A stretch of 64,000 nt of DNA from JACCYX01 sp964610045 (lineage in GTDB: Bacteria > Chloroflexota > Chloroflexia > Thermomicrobiales > UBA6265), in NCBI GenBank assembly GCA_964610045.1, contig CAZSUN010000002.1, positions 48,026 through 112,025 of the forward strand. Direction: 5' to 3'. Positions 46,575 through 55,570 of the stretch are shown piece by piece. A model generated the notes under the pieces. The model made no database searches and was not told the DNA's origin. It was given only the letters and a program-made list of their open reading frames with translations. Each line of letters begins with the position of its first letter. Within the stretch, counting starts at the first letter, position 1. Both the position numbers and the translations under genes were made by a program.

Positions 46575-47268
46575 TGGCGGGTTCGGCAACGGCTTGGAGG
46601 TCGACATCACCGCCCCAGCCAGCAATGCTTTTGCAGCACGACTGGCGATGCACGTGCTGCTCGGCCTCAAGACCCGGTCGGCATCGACGTTGCAGGATCA
46701 GCTCGCTGGCTGGTTGGTCGCAAACCAGGCTGAAGATGGCGACTGGCACTTCTCGGCGGAAGTTCGCACCGGCGAGCTTGCTCCCTGGTTTGCGGGTTGG
46801 ACATTCCCGGCACTCAATCCTGCCTGCTGCATTGCCGGCCTCGCCGACCGGTTGGGCATTGCGACTCCGGAAATGCTCGATCGTGTCGCGAGGTTGTTCG
46901 CGGAGAAGGCGTCGGCAACCGATGTGCGGGATGGCGACTTCTACACCCTCCTGCCCTATGTCGAATATGCCGGCGTGACCGGACTTCCAGACCGCGACGA
47001 ATGGGTAGAACGCATCACGAGCGCGATCGCCGCCATCGACGCAGCCGGTGGGTACGGGGACCCTCAGCACTACTTCGAGCATGCGCTCGGCAGCGGTCCC
47101 CTGCTCCTCCACCGCCTTGATCCCGATCGGGTGTTGGCAAACGCGTCGCTGATGCTGGCCCGGCAGTCGGCTGATGGAGGTTGGCCATCTCCGTACAGCG
47201 AATCCTGGCGCCCGTGGCTCACAGCCTGGAGCAGCGTGGTCCTGTCGCAATTGGCAGTTGGACGGTAG
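46390..47268 (+). CDS. Prenyltransferase/squalene-oxidase-like alpha/alpha-toroid protein
   Basis: About 292 residues built of repeats typical of the terpenoid-cyclase alpha/alpha toroid: ALSAYQNPDGGFGNGLEVD, WLVANQAEDGDWHF and MLARQSADGGWPSPY, each with a Q-x-x-D/E-G-G/D-W-like QW motif. Too short for a full cyclase and no DxDD or DxDDTA acid motif is seen. GTG at 46390 with AAGGAAAG upstream. The function may be binding rather than catalysis. Confidence 0.72.
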   Translation: MTRDTLHFDEQIVLRSREAARSARDYCASAGYPLGVAMIDEAWFGGDMHEVLVALSAYQNPDGGFGNGLEVDITAPASNAFAARLAMHVLLGLKTRSASTLQDQLAGWLVANQAEDGDWHFSAEVRTGELAPWFAGWTFPALNPACCIAGLADRLGIATPEMLDRVARLFAEKASATDVRDGDFYTLLPYVEYAGVTGLPDRDEWVERITSAIAAIDAAGGYGDPQHYFEHALGSGPLLLHRLDPDRVLANASLMLARQSADGGWPSPYSESWRPWLTAWSSVVLSQLAVGR

Positions 47269-47755
47269 ACAGCGCCAAAATTCCACGCGGCGTACGTCTT
47301 GCGAACTCCTCTTTTCTCACTTCTCACCCGTGGCGCACATTCGTCAGTTCGCTGCGTTCACAAGAGTGCGGGTTGGTTTCGCTCACGATCTCCCTGCCGG
47401 AATCACCACAGAAATACAGTTCGGTGGTGAACAAATGGGGAGAGGACCGAACTTCTCGAAATCCCCATCACTCAGGGCTATTCCGGAATAAATGCAGAAA
47501 TGTGGACGGTTCGCACACAACACCCGCCAACACCGAATCCGGGTGAAAAGGCGCGTCCTCTCGGAGGGGCGACCCGAGCCTGTCCTGATGCGAAGTCGAA
47601 GGCTGCGAAGCGGGTCACGCCCGGAGTGACAGATCACGCAAGCACCTTCGCCGACGGCAATCCATCTTGAAACACCCGGAGCGCGATCCACCACGCGCGG
47701 TTACCCGGCAGAGTCCAGCCGGATCCGGTACGAATCGCCGGAGTCGAGCCGCGGA
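47269..47755. other. 487-base convergent intergenic region
   Basis: Lies between the ends of two convergent genes. Less GC-rich in its first half. No open frame with coding character and no strong terminator hairpin. Contains a small CACCCG/CGGGTG stem (47521-47545) and a segment resembling a dispersed intergenic repeat (47574-47635). Confidence 0.6.
47574..47635. repeat. Candidate dispersed intergenic repeat
   Basis: The segment includes GAGCCTGTCCTGATGCGAAG and TCGAAGGCTGCGAAGCGG, then GGTCACGCCCGGAGTGAC. It recalls the CTGTCCTGAGCGAAGTCGAA family of intergenic repeats seen in many genomes. Only one copy is in the window, so repetition is not demonstrated. Confidence 0.3.
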
Positions 47756-49267
47756 TCAATCGTCTGGCGATTCGTTTCCAGCATCATTCAACAGATCAGT
47801 GAGATTCTGCGCTCGGGCGTCGATTCCCCTGATGGTCTCATCCAGCCACGCAACTTCATCACGATGGGCGGCTTCGGCGATATCGAGCCAGGCTCGTGTC
47901 ATCGCAGGCGCGGCTGACCCTGCTCCCTGTCGCCGTTCGAGATACCGGCGCGGCGCCAGGTAGCGACCGAGCGTCTCCATTTCGACCTTGATCTCCTGTC
48001 CGATCGTCAGGAGTGCCGCTGAATCGATCATGTCCTGCGTAATGCCGCTGACTTCGAGATTGCTGTCGCGCAGGCGGGCAAGCACCAGGCTTGTGATTTC
48101 GAGCGCGGCTGTCGGCGCAATCCCCTCCTCCGCCATCAGGAAATAGGCGAGATCGCCGCCGGTGACCATGCCCCGCCCCGCCCGATTCCCGAGATAGGCT
48201 CGGTTGACGATCAAACCTTCGCGGAAGAAAGACGTTGCCTCGTCAATCGCTGTCGTCACCTGCTGCTCGAAAGCGAGAGCCGCCTGGATACGCGCCATGC
48301 GGCGGTTCGCAATCGGTCCATAGCCGGCATTCCGGAGTTCCTGCCGCATGGCATCGAGCGAGCATTCCAGCCGGCCAAGCGTGGCGATGAGGTCATCGAG
48401 CCGTGACGGGATTTCGAGTGACGGTGTGGATGGTTCGGGACGCGACAACCATCGCTCGTCGACCAGGAAGCTGGTCGGATCGGTCCGGTGCCAGATCAGG
48501 AGTTCCTGGAGGAATCGCTGGACGATTGCGACGGCGCCGGCTGCCAGGTTCACGATCTCGACGGCGTCCTCGACCCCGGCGACAGCCTCGAACGTGGTGG
48601 GAACTGGACCCTGGAATCCAAGCCTGGTCGCCAGCGCGTCGCGGTCGGCATCGAGGGCGTTGCCCGCCAGCATGCCTGCGCCAAGCGGACAACGGTTCAG
48701 GCGCGGGAATGATTCCCGCAGCCGCGCTCGATGATCTCGCAATGGCTCGATGATGCCGGATAGATAGTGAGCCAGGGTAGACGGTTGAGCCAGCCGGCCA
48801 CCAGCGTAGACTGGCATCACGGTCACGGCATGGACTTTCGCCAGGTCGAGCAACTCCGGCATCAGCCCACGTAAGGCAAAGCCGACACCCAGTGCACCGT
48901 GGCGCCACGCCATGCGCTCCAGCGTCGCACCCCACTCTTCTCTCGCCAGGCCCAGCGTGGCAACGCCTCGGATTGGGCCCGGCAGGTTGCCGTCGACGTG
49001 CTGTTCCACAGACGCGAACACCATCGCGTCGACCAGGCCGATGCCACTGGAATCGGTCGTCGCAACTGCAAGTGACCTTGCGATCTGGCGGAAGGTACCA
49101 TCATCGATAACCTCCGCCTGTCGCAACTCCACCACATGTGCACCCAGAATCACGCAGGCCGCTGTCCACGGACTGAAATCTGACAGCAAATCTGGCAACC
49201 AACTCCCCTCTTCGCGAGTTTCGCTCACGACCGAGAGGATGCGCCCACGCCGTCCATCATCTGCCAT
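47756..49267 (-). CDS. Diverged argininosuccinate-lyase-like protein, catalytic motifs lost
   Basis: 503 residues with the ArgH order of features. TVMPVYAGGRLAQP (149-162) aligns to the TVMPGYTHLQRAQP helix, CPLGAGMLAGNALDADRDAL to the CPLGSGALAGT region, and YLAPRRYLERRQGAGSAAP to the C-terminal ARRDSPGGTAP end. The catalytic His of GYTHLQ is missing. The flexible GSSIMPQKKN loop with the catalytic serine is replaced by TSFLVDERWLSRPEPSTPS, and the HTGRSRND motif is absent. A lyase reaction by the usual mechanism looks impossible, so it may be a binding or regulatory paralogue. The true argH is at 58008. Divergent from a BMP-type importer. Confidence 0.75.
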   Translation of the reverse strand: MADDGRRGRILSVVSETREEGSWLPDLLSDFSPWTAACVILGAHVVELRQAEVIDDGTFRQIARSLAVATTDSSGIGLVDAMVFASVEQHVDGNLPGPIRGVATLGLAREEWGATLERMAWRHGALGVGFALRGLMPELLDLAKVHAVTVMPVYAGGRLAQPSTLAHYLSGIIEPLRDHRARLRESFPRLNRCPLGAGMLAGNALDADRDALATRLGFQGPVPTTFEAVAGVEDAVEIVNLAAGAVAIVQRFLQELLIWHRTDPTSFLVDERWLSRPEPSTPSLEIPSRLDDLIATLGRLECSLDAMRQELRNAGYGPIANRRMARIQAALAFEQQVTTAIDEATSFFREGLIVNRAYLGNRAGRGMVTGGDLAYFLMAEEGIAPTAALEITSLVLARLRDSNLEVSGITQDMIDSAALLTIGQEIKVEMETLGRYLAPRRYLERRQGAGSAAPAMTRAWLDIAEAAHRDEVAWLDETIRGIDARAQNLTDLLNDAGNESPDD

Positions 49268-49521
49268 TCGGTTACCAACCCTGTCACGCTATTCCTCGAA
49301 CGACACGCCACCCACCCAGGCATGCGCCACCCATGATGCCACCTCGGCGCATCGCGGTAGACGTGTACAGCCCGGGTCGTCCCCGCTCTGCCTCTCCCGG
49401 CGTCGGCCGTGGAACAGCGGCCGGATGACCAATGGATAGCCATTCGGGTTGGATTCAGACACCAACAAGCCCATGCTCGCAGCAGCCGGAACGGATAGGA
49501 GCACATCCGAGTTCCTCGCAT

Positions 49522-49563
49522 ATGCCAAGTGGCAACTGCTACCATGCGGTTGCCACTTGGCAT
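49522..49563 (+). promoter_or_regulatory. Long perfect inverted repeat upstream of the BMP operon
   Basis: ATGCCAAGTGGCAAC (49522-49536) and its exact complement (49549-49563) form a 15-bp stem; T/G, G/C and C/G pairs extend it to 18 around a 6-base loop. It sits 72 bases before the BMP gene within the 368-base divergent gap 49268-49635. Could be an operator, an attenuator stem or part of a structured leader. Confidence 0.6.
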
Positions 49564-49583
49564 TCACGCACCACGGGTCTTTC

Positions 49584-49612
49584 GTAACGCGGCACCGTGT
49601 GGGTCGCGTTAC
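49584..49612 (+). promoter_or_regulatory. Second stem in the BMP operon leader
   Basis: GTAACGCG (49584-49591) pairs perfectly with CGCGTTAC (49605-49612) across a 13-base loop, 23 bases before the ATG and just ahead of the GGGGGCAGGG Shine-Dalgarno region. With the 49522 stem it suggests a folded leader that could control translation. Confidence 0.5.
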
Positions 49613-49635
49613 TTTCATGTTTGGGGGCAGGGCAC

Positions 49636-50700
49636 ATGGCAGGTCTCACCCGGTTCGATTCGACGATCAACCGCCGCCGGTTGATTGCGGCCTCCGGCGG
49701 CGCAATGCTTGGCGCCACCGTCCTGGGTTCGGTTTCCCGGGTGGCCGCGCAAGACACCATCACGGCGACATTGGTCACCGACACCGCCGGCATCGGCGAT
49801 CAGAACTTCAACGACCTCGCGAATGCCGGGGGCCAGCGGGCCGCCGACGAGCTTGGGATCGAATGGAAAGTCCTGGAAAGCCAGACCCAGGCCGACTACG
49901 TCTCGAACCTGACCCTCGCGTCCGAGCAGGGTCAGATCGCCGTTCCGAACGGGTTCCTCCTGGCGGACGCGGTGGCGGAGGTGGCGCCGCAGTTCCCGGA
50001 CAACTACTTCGTTTTCATCGACTCGGTTGCCGAAGCCGACAACGTCCTCAACTACCTGTTCAAGGAGAACGAGGGCGCCTTCCTCGCCGGCATCCTTGCC
50101 GGCCTCGCCACCGCGTCGGGTCAGGTCGGCATGGTCGGAGGCATTCGTGTGCCGCCGGTCATGCGGTATGAAGTTGGATTCGCTGCCGGGCTAATGACCA
50201 GTAACCCGGATGCGACATTCACCGCGTCGTACGCTGACGACTTCGAGGATCCCGCACTGGGCAAGGAATTGACCCTGGCCCTGTTCGACGCCGGTTCCGA
50301 CATCGTCCTCTCTGCCGCTGGCCGGACCGGAACCGGATGTTTCGACGCCGTCAATGAGCGTGGCTCCGGCTGGATCGTGGCTGCGGATACCGATCAGTCG
50401 CACCTTGGTCCCGACTTCCAGCTCTGCTATGTCAAAAAAGGCGTCGATGAGGCCGTCTATCAGGGCATCGAGCACGTCGTGAACGGAGACTTCGTCGGCG
50501 GCACCCAGAATCTCGGGCTGGTAGAGGGCGGCATGGACCTGCTCGCGATCCACGCCACAGTGGATCCGTCCTTTGCCGATGTTGTCGCGACCTACAAGCA
50601 GGCGATCATCGACGGCACGATCGTGGTGCCGGCCGACGATGACCAACTTGCGGCGTTCGAGCCAGTGGTCCTCGGCGGCTCCGCCACGCCTGAGGCCTAG
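49636..50700 (+). CDS. BMP-family ABC transporter substrate-binding protein (Tat signal)
   Basis: A 354-residue protein of the basic-membrane-protein/PnrA family, known for purine-nucleoside binders. NRRRLIAASGGAMLGATVLG is a twin-arginine-like signal. The family start ATLVTDTAGIGDQNFNDLANAG and KENEGAFLAGILAGL are visible. The ATG at 49636 follows AGGG. Heads an operon with the ATPase and two permeases typical of nucleoside ABC importers. Confidence 0.9.
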   Translation: MAGLTRFDSTINRRRLIAASGGAMLGATVLGSVSRVAAQDTITATLVTDTAGIGDQNFNDLANAGGQRAADELGIEWKVLESQTQADYVSNLTLASEQGQIAVPNGFLLADAVAEVAPQFPDNYFVFIDSVAEADNVLNYLFKENEGAFLAGILAGLATASGQVGMVGGIRVPPVMRYEVGFAAGLMTSNPDATFTASYADDFEDPALGKELTLALFDAGSDIVLSAAGRTGTGCFDAVNERGSGWIVAADTDQSHLGPDFQLCYVKKGVDEAVYQGIEHVVNGDFVGGTQNLGLVEGGMDLLAIHATVDPSFADVVATYKQAIIDGTIVVPADDDQLAAFEPVVLGGSATPEA

Positions 50701-50773
50701 CCCGTCAGATCGTCCCGCACTGGGTGGATCGAGGGCACATGCGTTCCCTCGATCCACCGGAGGCACTGGCAGG

Positions 50774-52354
50774 ATGCCCGACGTGGACCAGTACAGCGAG
50801 GTGACGGCACCCGCGGTTGTCTTGCGGGAGGTCGTCAAGCAGTTCCCCGGCGTCATCGCCAATGACGGTGTGAATCTCAACGTTCGCCGCGGTGAAATAC
50901 ACGCCCTCCTTGGCGAGAACGGCGCGGGAAAATCGACCTTGATGAACCTGCTGTTCGGCCTGTACCGGCCCGATGCGGGCGAGATCGAGATCTTCGGCAA
51001 CACGGTCCACTTTCACAGCTCTCGCGATGCCGTGCAGGCTGGCCTCGGCATGGTGCATCAGCACTTCATGCTGATTCCCAGGTTCACCGTGGCGGAAAAC
51101 GTGATCCTCGGCAACGAGGGGCCGGATGTCGTCCTCGATCGTGATGCAGCCGAGCGCCGGGTGGCCGAACTCGCCCTGTCCTACGGGCTCAATGTCGATC
51201 CGAAGGCGCGTCTCGGCGATTTGCCCGTTGGTGTGCAACAGAGGGTAGAAATCCTGCGGGCTCTCTACCAGGGTAGCCGGATCCTGATCCTCGACGAACC
51301 AACCGCCCTGCTCACGCCGCAGGAGGTCGAAGACCTCTACGTCGTCCTGCGACGCCTGAAGGCCGATGGGACGACGATCATTTTCATTACCCACAAACTG
51401 CGTGAAGTCAAAACCGTCAGCGACCGGGTCACCGTGATCAGGCGCGGCAAGACCATCGGCACCCGGATCACCAGCGAGACGACGCCGCAGGAACTGGCGG
51501 AACTGATGGTTGGGCGCGCGGTGCTGCTGCGTGTCGATCGCCCGCCCGCAACGCCGGGCGAGACCATCCTGGCGGGAACGGGGCTCGAGTGTCGTGGATC
51601 GCATGGTGCGACCACACTCGATATCGAGTCGATCGCCTTGCGTAGGGGTGAGATTCTTGGCGTATGCGGTGTCGAAGGCAACGGCCAGTCCGAGTTGGTC
51701 GATGTGCTCTCCGGGATGCGGACGCCCGATGCCGGCACGGTCGAAGTGAATGGGACTGATGTCACCGGCCGCAACACGACCGGATTCCGGCGCGCGGGTG
51801 TCTCCTATATTCCCGAAGACCGTCACGGACGCGGCCTGGTGCTGGACTTCCCTCTTTGGGAGAACGTGTTGCTCGGCAATACCGAACGTAAGGGATTCGC
51901 AACCTGGGGTTTCCTGAATGGGCGCTGGATTCGTTCCGCGACATCACGGCTCATGCGGGATTTCGATGTCCGGGCGCCGTCGGCAACGACACCAGCCCGC
52001 TCCCTTTCTGGCGGCAACCAGCAGAAACTGATCATCGCCCGCGAACTCCACCGGAACCCGGATATCGTGCTCGCCATCCAACCCACGCGCGGTCTCGATG
52101 TCGGCGCCATCGAATTCGTCCACCGCAGCCTGGTGGAAGCGCGCGATCAGGGGAAGGCGATTCTCCTGCTCTCGTTCGACCTCGATGAGGTGATGGATTT
52201 GAGCGACCGGATCGTGGTGTTGTGGGAAGGCAGGATCGCTGGCGAATTTGACGGCGCCAAAGCATCCCGCAGCGAACTCGGGCTCCTCATGGGTGGCCGA
52301 AGTTCGGATTTGGAACCAGGGGCGCAGGCGGTTCCAGTGGCGGGATTGGAATGA
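50774..52354 (+). CDS. Nucleoside-type ABC transporter ATPase (two NBDs)
   Basis: A 526-residue double-cassette ATPase of the RbsA/NupA type. NBD1 has GENGAGKST, a diverged signature LPVGVQQRVEILRALY and ILILDEPTALLTP. NBD2 has the degenerate P-loop GVEGNGQSE with a good signature LSGGNQQKLIIAREL, as usual in this family. GGAGG ten bases before the ATG at 50774. Its end overlaps the first permease (ATGA). Confidence 0.92.
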   Translation: MPDVDQYSEVTAPAVVLREVVKQFPGVIANDGVNLNVRRGEIHALLGENGAGKSTLMNLLFGLYRPDAGEIEIFGNTVHFHSSRDAVQAGLGMVHQHFMLIPRFTVAENVILGNEGPDVVLDRDAAERRVAELALSYGLNVDPKARLGDLPVGVQQRVEILRALYQGSRILILDEPTALLTPQEVEDLYVVLRRLKADGTTIIFITHKLREVKTVSDRVTVIRRGKTIGTRITSETTPQELAELMVGRAVLLRVDRPPATPGETILAGTGLECRGSHGATTLDIESIALRRGEILGVCGVEGNGQSELVDVLSGMRTPDAGTVEVNGTDVTGRNTTGFRRAGVSYIPEDRHGRGLVLDFPLWENVLLGNTERKGFATWGFLNGRWIRSATSRLMRDFDVRAPSATTPARSLSGGNQQKLIIARELHRNPDIVLAIQPTRGLDVGAIEFVHRSLVEARDQGKAILLLSFDLDEVMDLSDRIVVLWEGRIAGEFDGAKASRSELGLLMGGRSSDLEPGAQAVPVAGLE

Positions 52355-53484
52355 CGAGCCGCGGAGGCAACGCCATCGTCAGCATCCTCGGCTCCGTCCT
52401 GGCCGTGGTTGTTGCACTGCTGGTTGGCGCCATGGTCATTCGAGTCTCCGGCCACGACCCGTGGGAAGCCTACCGGGCACTGTTCGAAGGCGCCTTCGGC
52501 ACCCGACGCAGCCGTGCGGAAACCCTGGTCTACAGTGCTCCACTGTTGCTCGGAGGTCTCGCCTTCGCCGTGGCTGCCCGCGGCGGCATGTTCAACATCG
52601 GGATCGAAGGCCAACTGGTCATCGGCGGCTTCTTCGCAGCCATGATCGGCGCCACCGATCTCGGGCTACCGGGCCCGCTTCACATGGCGGTCGCGATCGT
52701 GGCGGCATTCCTTGCCGGTGGCATTTGGGGATTCATCCCTGGCGTCCTGAAAGCGACGACCGGCGCCCACGAAGTCATCACCACCATCATGCTGAACTAC
52801 CTCGCCTTCCGGCTTATCACCTACCTGATCCAAAAGCACTCCGACTGGCTGCCGGTCGATCCCCAGGTTCAGGGGACCGAAAAGGTACTTCCAGATGCCC
52901 GTCTGCCAATCCTGCTGGAAGGAACCAGGTTGCATTTGGGTGTCGCAATCGCCTTGATCGCGGCGTTCGTCGTCTGGATCGTCCTCTTCACCACCACATT
53001 CGGCTACAAACTGCGGACGGTCGGGCTGTCGCAGGGTGCATCCCGGTATGGCGGCATCCGCTGGGGACTTACCCTCGCCCTCGCGATGGCGATTTCGGGC
53101 GGGCTCGCCGGGCTCGCTGGCGCTGGTGAATCGCTGGGTCTTCACGGCCGGCACAGCGCCTCTCCCCCTGGCCTCGGATTCACGGCCATCGCCGTTGGTC
53201 TCGTCGGAAGAAACCACCCGATCGGCGTGATCTTCTCGGCCTTGCTGTTCGGCGTGTTGAGTGCCGGCGCACCATCGATGCAGGCCAACGCTGGCGTCAG
53301 CAAGGAAATCGTGCTGGTCTTGCAGGGACTGGTGATCCTGGCGGTGGCAGCCTTCGAAGCGGTCAATCGGATGCCGTTCGTGCGGAAGCTGATTACCCCG
53401 GCCCGGCCCGGCCAGGGAGACCGTTCGAGCGAGATCGGCATGTCACCGGAGATAGAAACCCGCCCAAGTCCACCGGCTCTCTAG
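52351..53484 (+). CDS. Nucleoside-type ABC transporter permease (NupB/YufP-like)
   Basis: A 377-residue BPD_transp_2 permease. ARGGMFNIGIEGQLVIGGF is the family signature, and HEVITTIMLNYLAFRLI and GLSQGASRYGGI the cytoplasmic loop. About ten membrane helices. ATG overlaps the ATPase stop. Pairs with the permease at 53505. Confidence 0.92.
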   Translation: MTSRGGNAIVSILGSVLAVVVALLVGAMVIRVSGHDPWEAYRALFEGAFGTRRSRAETLVYSAPLLLGGLAFAVAARGGMFNIGIEGQLVIGGFFAAMIGATDLGLPGPLHMAVAIVAAFLAGGIWGFIPGVLKATTGAHEVITTIMLNYLAFRLITYLIQKHSDWLPVDPQVQGTEKVLPDARLPILLEGTRLHLGVAIALIAAFVVWIVLFTTTFGYKLRTVGLSQGASRYGGIRWGLTLALAMAISGGLAGLAGAGESLGLHGRHSASPPGLGFTAIAVGLVGRNHPIGVIFSALLFGVLSAGAPSMQANAGVSKEIVLVLQGLVILAVAAFEAVNRMPFVRKLITPARPGQGDRSSEIGMSPEIETRPSPPAL

Positions 53485-53504
53485 CCGTTCACCCGGGAGT
53501 TATC

Positions 53505-54389
53505 GTGAGCGATTTCTTTACTTTCGCACTCCTCACCGCCACCCTCAGGACGGCCGCTCCCCTCATCTTTGCCGCGATGGGCGGGCTCATCTCCGAGCGG
53601 GCCGGGGTGATGAACATCGCGCTCGAAGGGCTCATGCTTACCGGGGCATTCTTTGCGGTCGCGGGTACCCACTGGACGGGCTCACCGTGGGTAGGTCTCC
53701 TGATCGGAGTAGCGGCGGCGTCAGTCGGAGGCCTGATCCACGCCATATGGTGCGTCAGTCTCCGTGGCAATCAGATCGTGGCTGGAACGGCCATTAATCT
53801 GATTGCAGCCGGGATCACCGCCTTCCTGGTGCAGATGATCTGGGGTAAGGCAGGCGGCTCCGACCCGGTAGAGCGTCTACCGAGCGTTTTCGGTGGAGTC
53901 AATGTACTGGTTATCGTCGCCCTGGTGACCGTGCCACTCGTGCACGTCTTCCTGTTCCGGACGAAACTCGGCCTGCACATGATGGCAGGCGGCGAGCACC
54001 CGCAGGCAGCCGAAAGCGTCGGCATCAACGTCACCCGCAACCGGTATGCGGCGGTAATTGCCAGCGGAGCCCTGGCAGGACTCGGCGGGGCGTTCCTGTC
54101 TATCGGCAACCTCTCCTATTTCACCCTCGACATGACGGCTGGCCGGGGATTCATAGCCCTGGCGGCTGTCATTTTCGGGGGTTGGACTCCTTTTGGCGCA
54201 TTTGGCGCGGCATTGCTCTTTGGAGCAGCAGAAGCCGTGCAGATTCGCGCGCAGGCCACGCCGGGCTTCCCGATTTCGACGGATCTCCTGGTGGCGCTCC
54301 CGTACTTGCTGACCCTGATCGCCGTGACCGGTCTTGTTCGCAGCTCGGAACCGCCCGCCGGTCTCGGCAAGCATGCCAACGCTCACTGA
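53505..54389 (+). CDS. Nucleoside-type ABC transporter permease (NupC/YufQ-like)
   Basis: A 294-residue permease. SERAGVMNIALEGLMLTGAF is the signature shared with the sister permease; GGEHPQAAESVGINVTRNRYAAV is the coupling loop. GTG start at 53505 with GGGAG six bases upstream. Completes the BMP-ATPase-permease-permease operon. Confidence 0.92.
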   Translation: MSDFFTFALLTATLRTAAPLIFAAMGGLISERAGVMNIALEGLMLTGAFFAVAGTHWTGSPWVGLLIGVAAASVGGLIHAIWCVSLRGNQIVAGTAINLIAAGITAFLVQMIWGKAGGSDPVERLPSVFGGVNVLVIVALVTVPLVHVFLFRTKLGLHMMAGGEHPQAAESVGINVTRNRYAAVIASGALAGLGGAFLSIGNLSYFTLDMTAGRGFIALAAVIFGGWTPFGAFGAALLFGAAEAVQIRAQATPGFPISTDLLVALPYLLTLIAVTGLVRSSEPPAGLGKHANAH

Positions 54390-54665
54390 GGCGCAAGACC
54401 TACCACGAGCCACCCGACGCAGGCGTTCCCTGGTTTGGACCCTCCGCTGTTGACGGTGCGATGCTGTGTCCTGAAAAACATAACCACATGCATCAGCCAT
54501 TGTGGCCGGATTTGACCTACTATGAAGCCAGCATGTGCCAACCGGCGTCTGATCTTCTGGGTGGCATTCGGCCGTCCCGCGTTCAAGCTGGGGACGCAGC
54601 GGCCAGGCTGAGGCACGCCACGGGTCTGTGACCGGAACCTGTTTCCGGATGGGAGTGAGGAAACG

Positions 54666-55415
54666 ATGTCCGATGTCATTCGAGTGGTTGTGATCGAGCG
54701 CGAGCCATTGTTCCGGCGGGGTCTCGTGTCCGTCATCGATGCGTTCGACGATTTGGCCGTGGCCGGATCTGCGGATGCCGCCGAAGACGGGTACACGCTG
54801 CTCGACCGGGCAGAGCCGCAAGTCGCAATCGTCGGCACGACCTTGACCGACGCCCCCGGACTCGAGTTCGCCGCTGAGGTGCGACGGCGGTACCCGGCTG
54901 TGGCCACAATCGTCATCGCCGCCTCCGAGAGTGATGACGAGTTGTTCTCCGCGATCCGTGCCGGTGCCGCTGCCTACTCCGGACGAGAGGTCAGCGAAGA
55001 GCACCTGTCCGAGTTGATACACCGCGCCGCCATTGGTGAATACGTGATCAACGAGCAACTCCTGACCAAACCGTACGTCGCGGCGCGCGTGCTCGATCAA
55101 TTCCGCAACAATGTCGTGTCCGACGCCGCACTCAGCAACGCCTTCATGCCGCTCACGGACCGTGAACTCGAAATCCTGCGCAAGGTCAGCGATGGTATGA
55201 CCAACGCCGAGATCGGCTACGCTCTTGGAATCAGCGCGCAGACCGTCAAGAATCACGTCACCTCCATTCTGCGGAAACTGGCCGTCAACGACCGGACACA
55301 GGCTGTGGTGACTGCCCTCCGCCGAGGCTGGCTCACGATCGAGACGGACGCTGACGCAGCGGCCAGCGCTGGAGTGACTGCAACCCCAACCAGTCGGCTG
55401 GGATCGACCCGCTGA
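54666..55415 (+). CDS. LuxR/NarL-type regulator with a pseudo-receiver domain
   Basis: 249 residues with a response-regulator-like N-domain and a C-terminal LuxR helix-turn-helix (LTDRELEILRKVSDGMTNAEIGYALGISAQTVKNHV). The receiver lacks every phosphorylation residue. The acidic pocket reads Glu11-Arg12-Glu13, the phospho-acceptor position is Gly57 (QVAIVGTTLTD), the conserved Thr/Ser is Ala (VIAASES), and the beta5 Lys is Arg (AYSGRE). Signalling must therefore be phosphorylation independent. AGGA precedes the ATG at 54666. It lies between the BMP operon and the CoxL-like gene with no histidine kinase nearby. Confidence 0.88.
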   Translation: MSDVIRVVVIEREPLFRRGLVSVIDAFDDLAVAGSADAAEDGYTLLDRAEPQVAIVGTTLTDAPGLEFAAEVRRRYPAVATIVIAASESDDELFSAIRAGAAAYSGREVSEEHLSELIHRAAIGEYVINEQLLTKPYVAARVLDQFRNNVVSDAALSNAFMPLTDRELEILRKVSDGMTNAEIGYALGISAQTVKNHVTSILRKLAVNDRTQAVVTALRRGWLTIETDADAAASAGVTATPTSRLGSTR

Positions 55416-55570
55416 TGACCCAACCGGTCAACCATGCATCGCATTGGGTGCAGCACCAACGTTGACCGGCCACACCACACCGCAGACAATACCCTCATCA
55501 GCCGATTTCTCGACCGGGGATTCCGCCCGGTTCGTTCCTGCATGCACAGCTGGAATGGGAGCCTGACGCC

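Noticed and set aside
49268..49635. Purine riboswitch before the BMP operon
   Set aside because: The stems do not match the three-way junction core motifs I know for the purine class.
54390..54665. Promoter at TTGACC/TACTAT near 54510
   Set aside because: The two hexamers are adjacent rather than about 17 bases apart.
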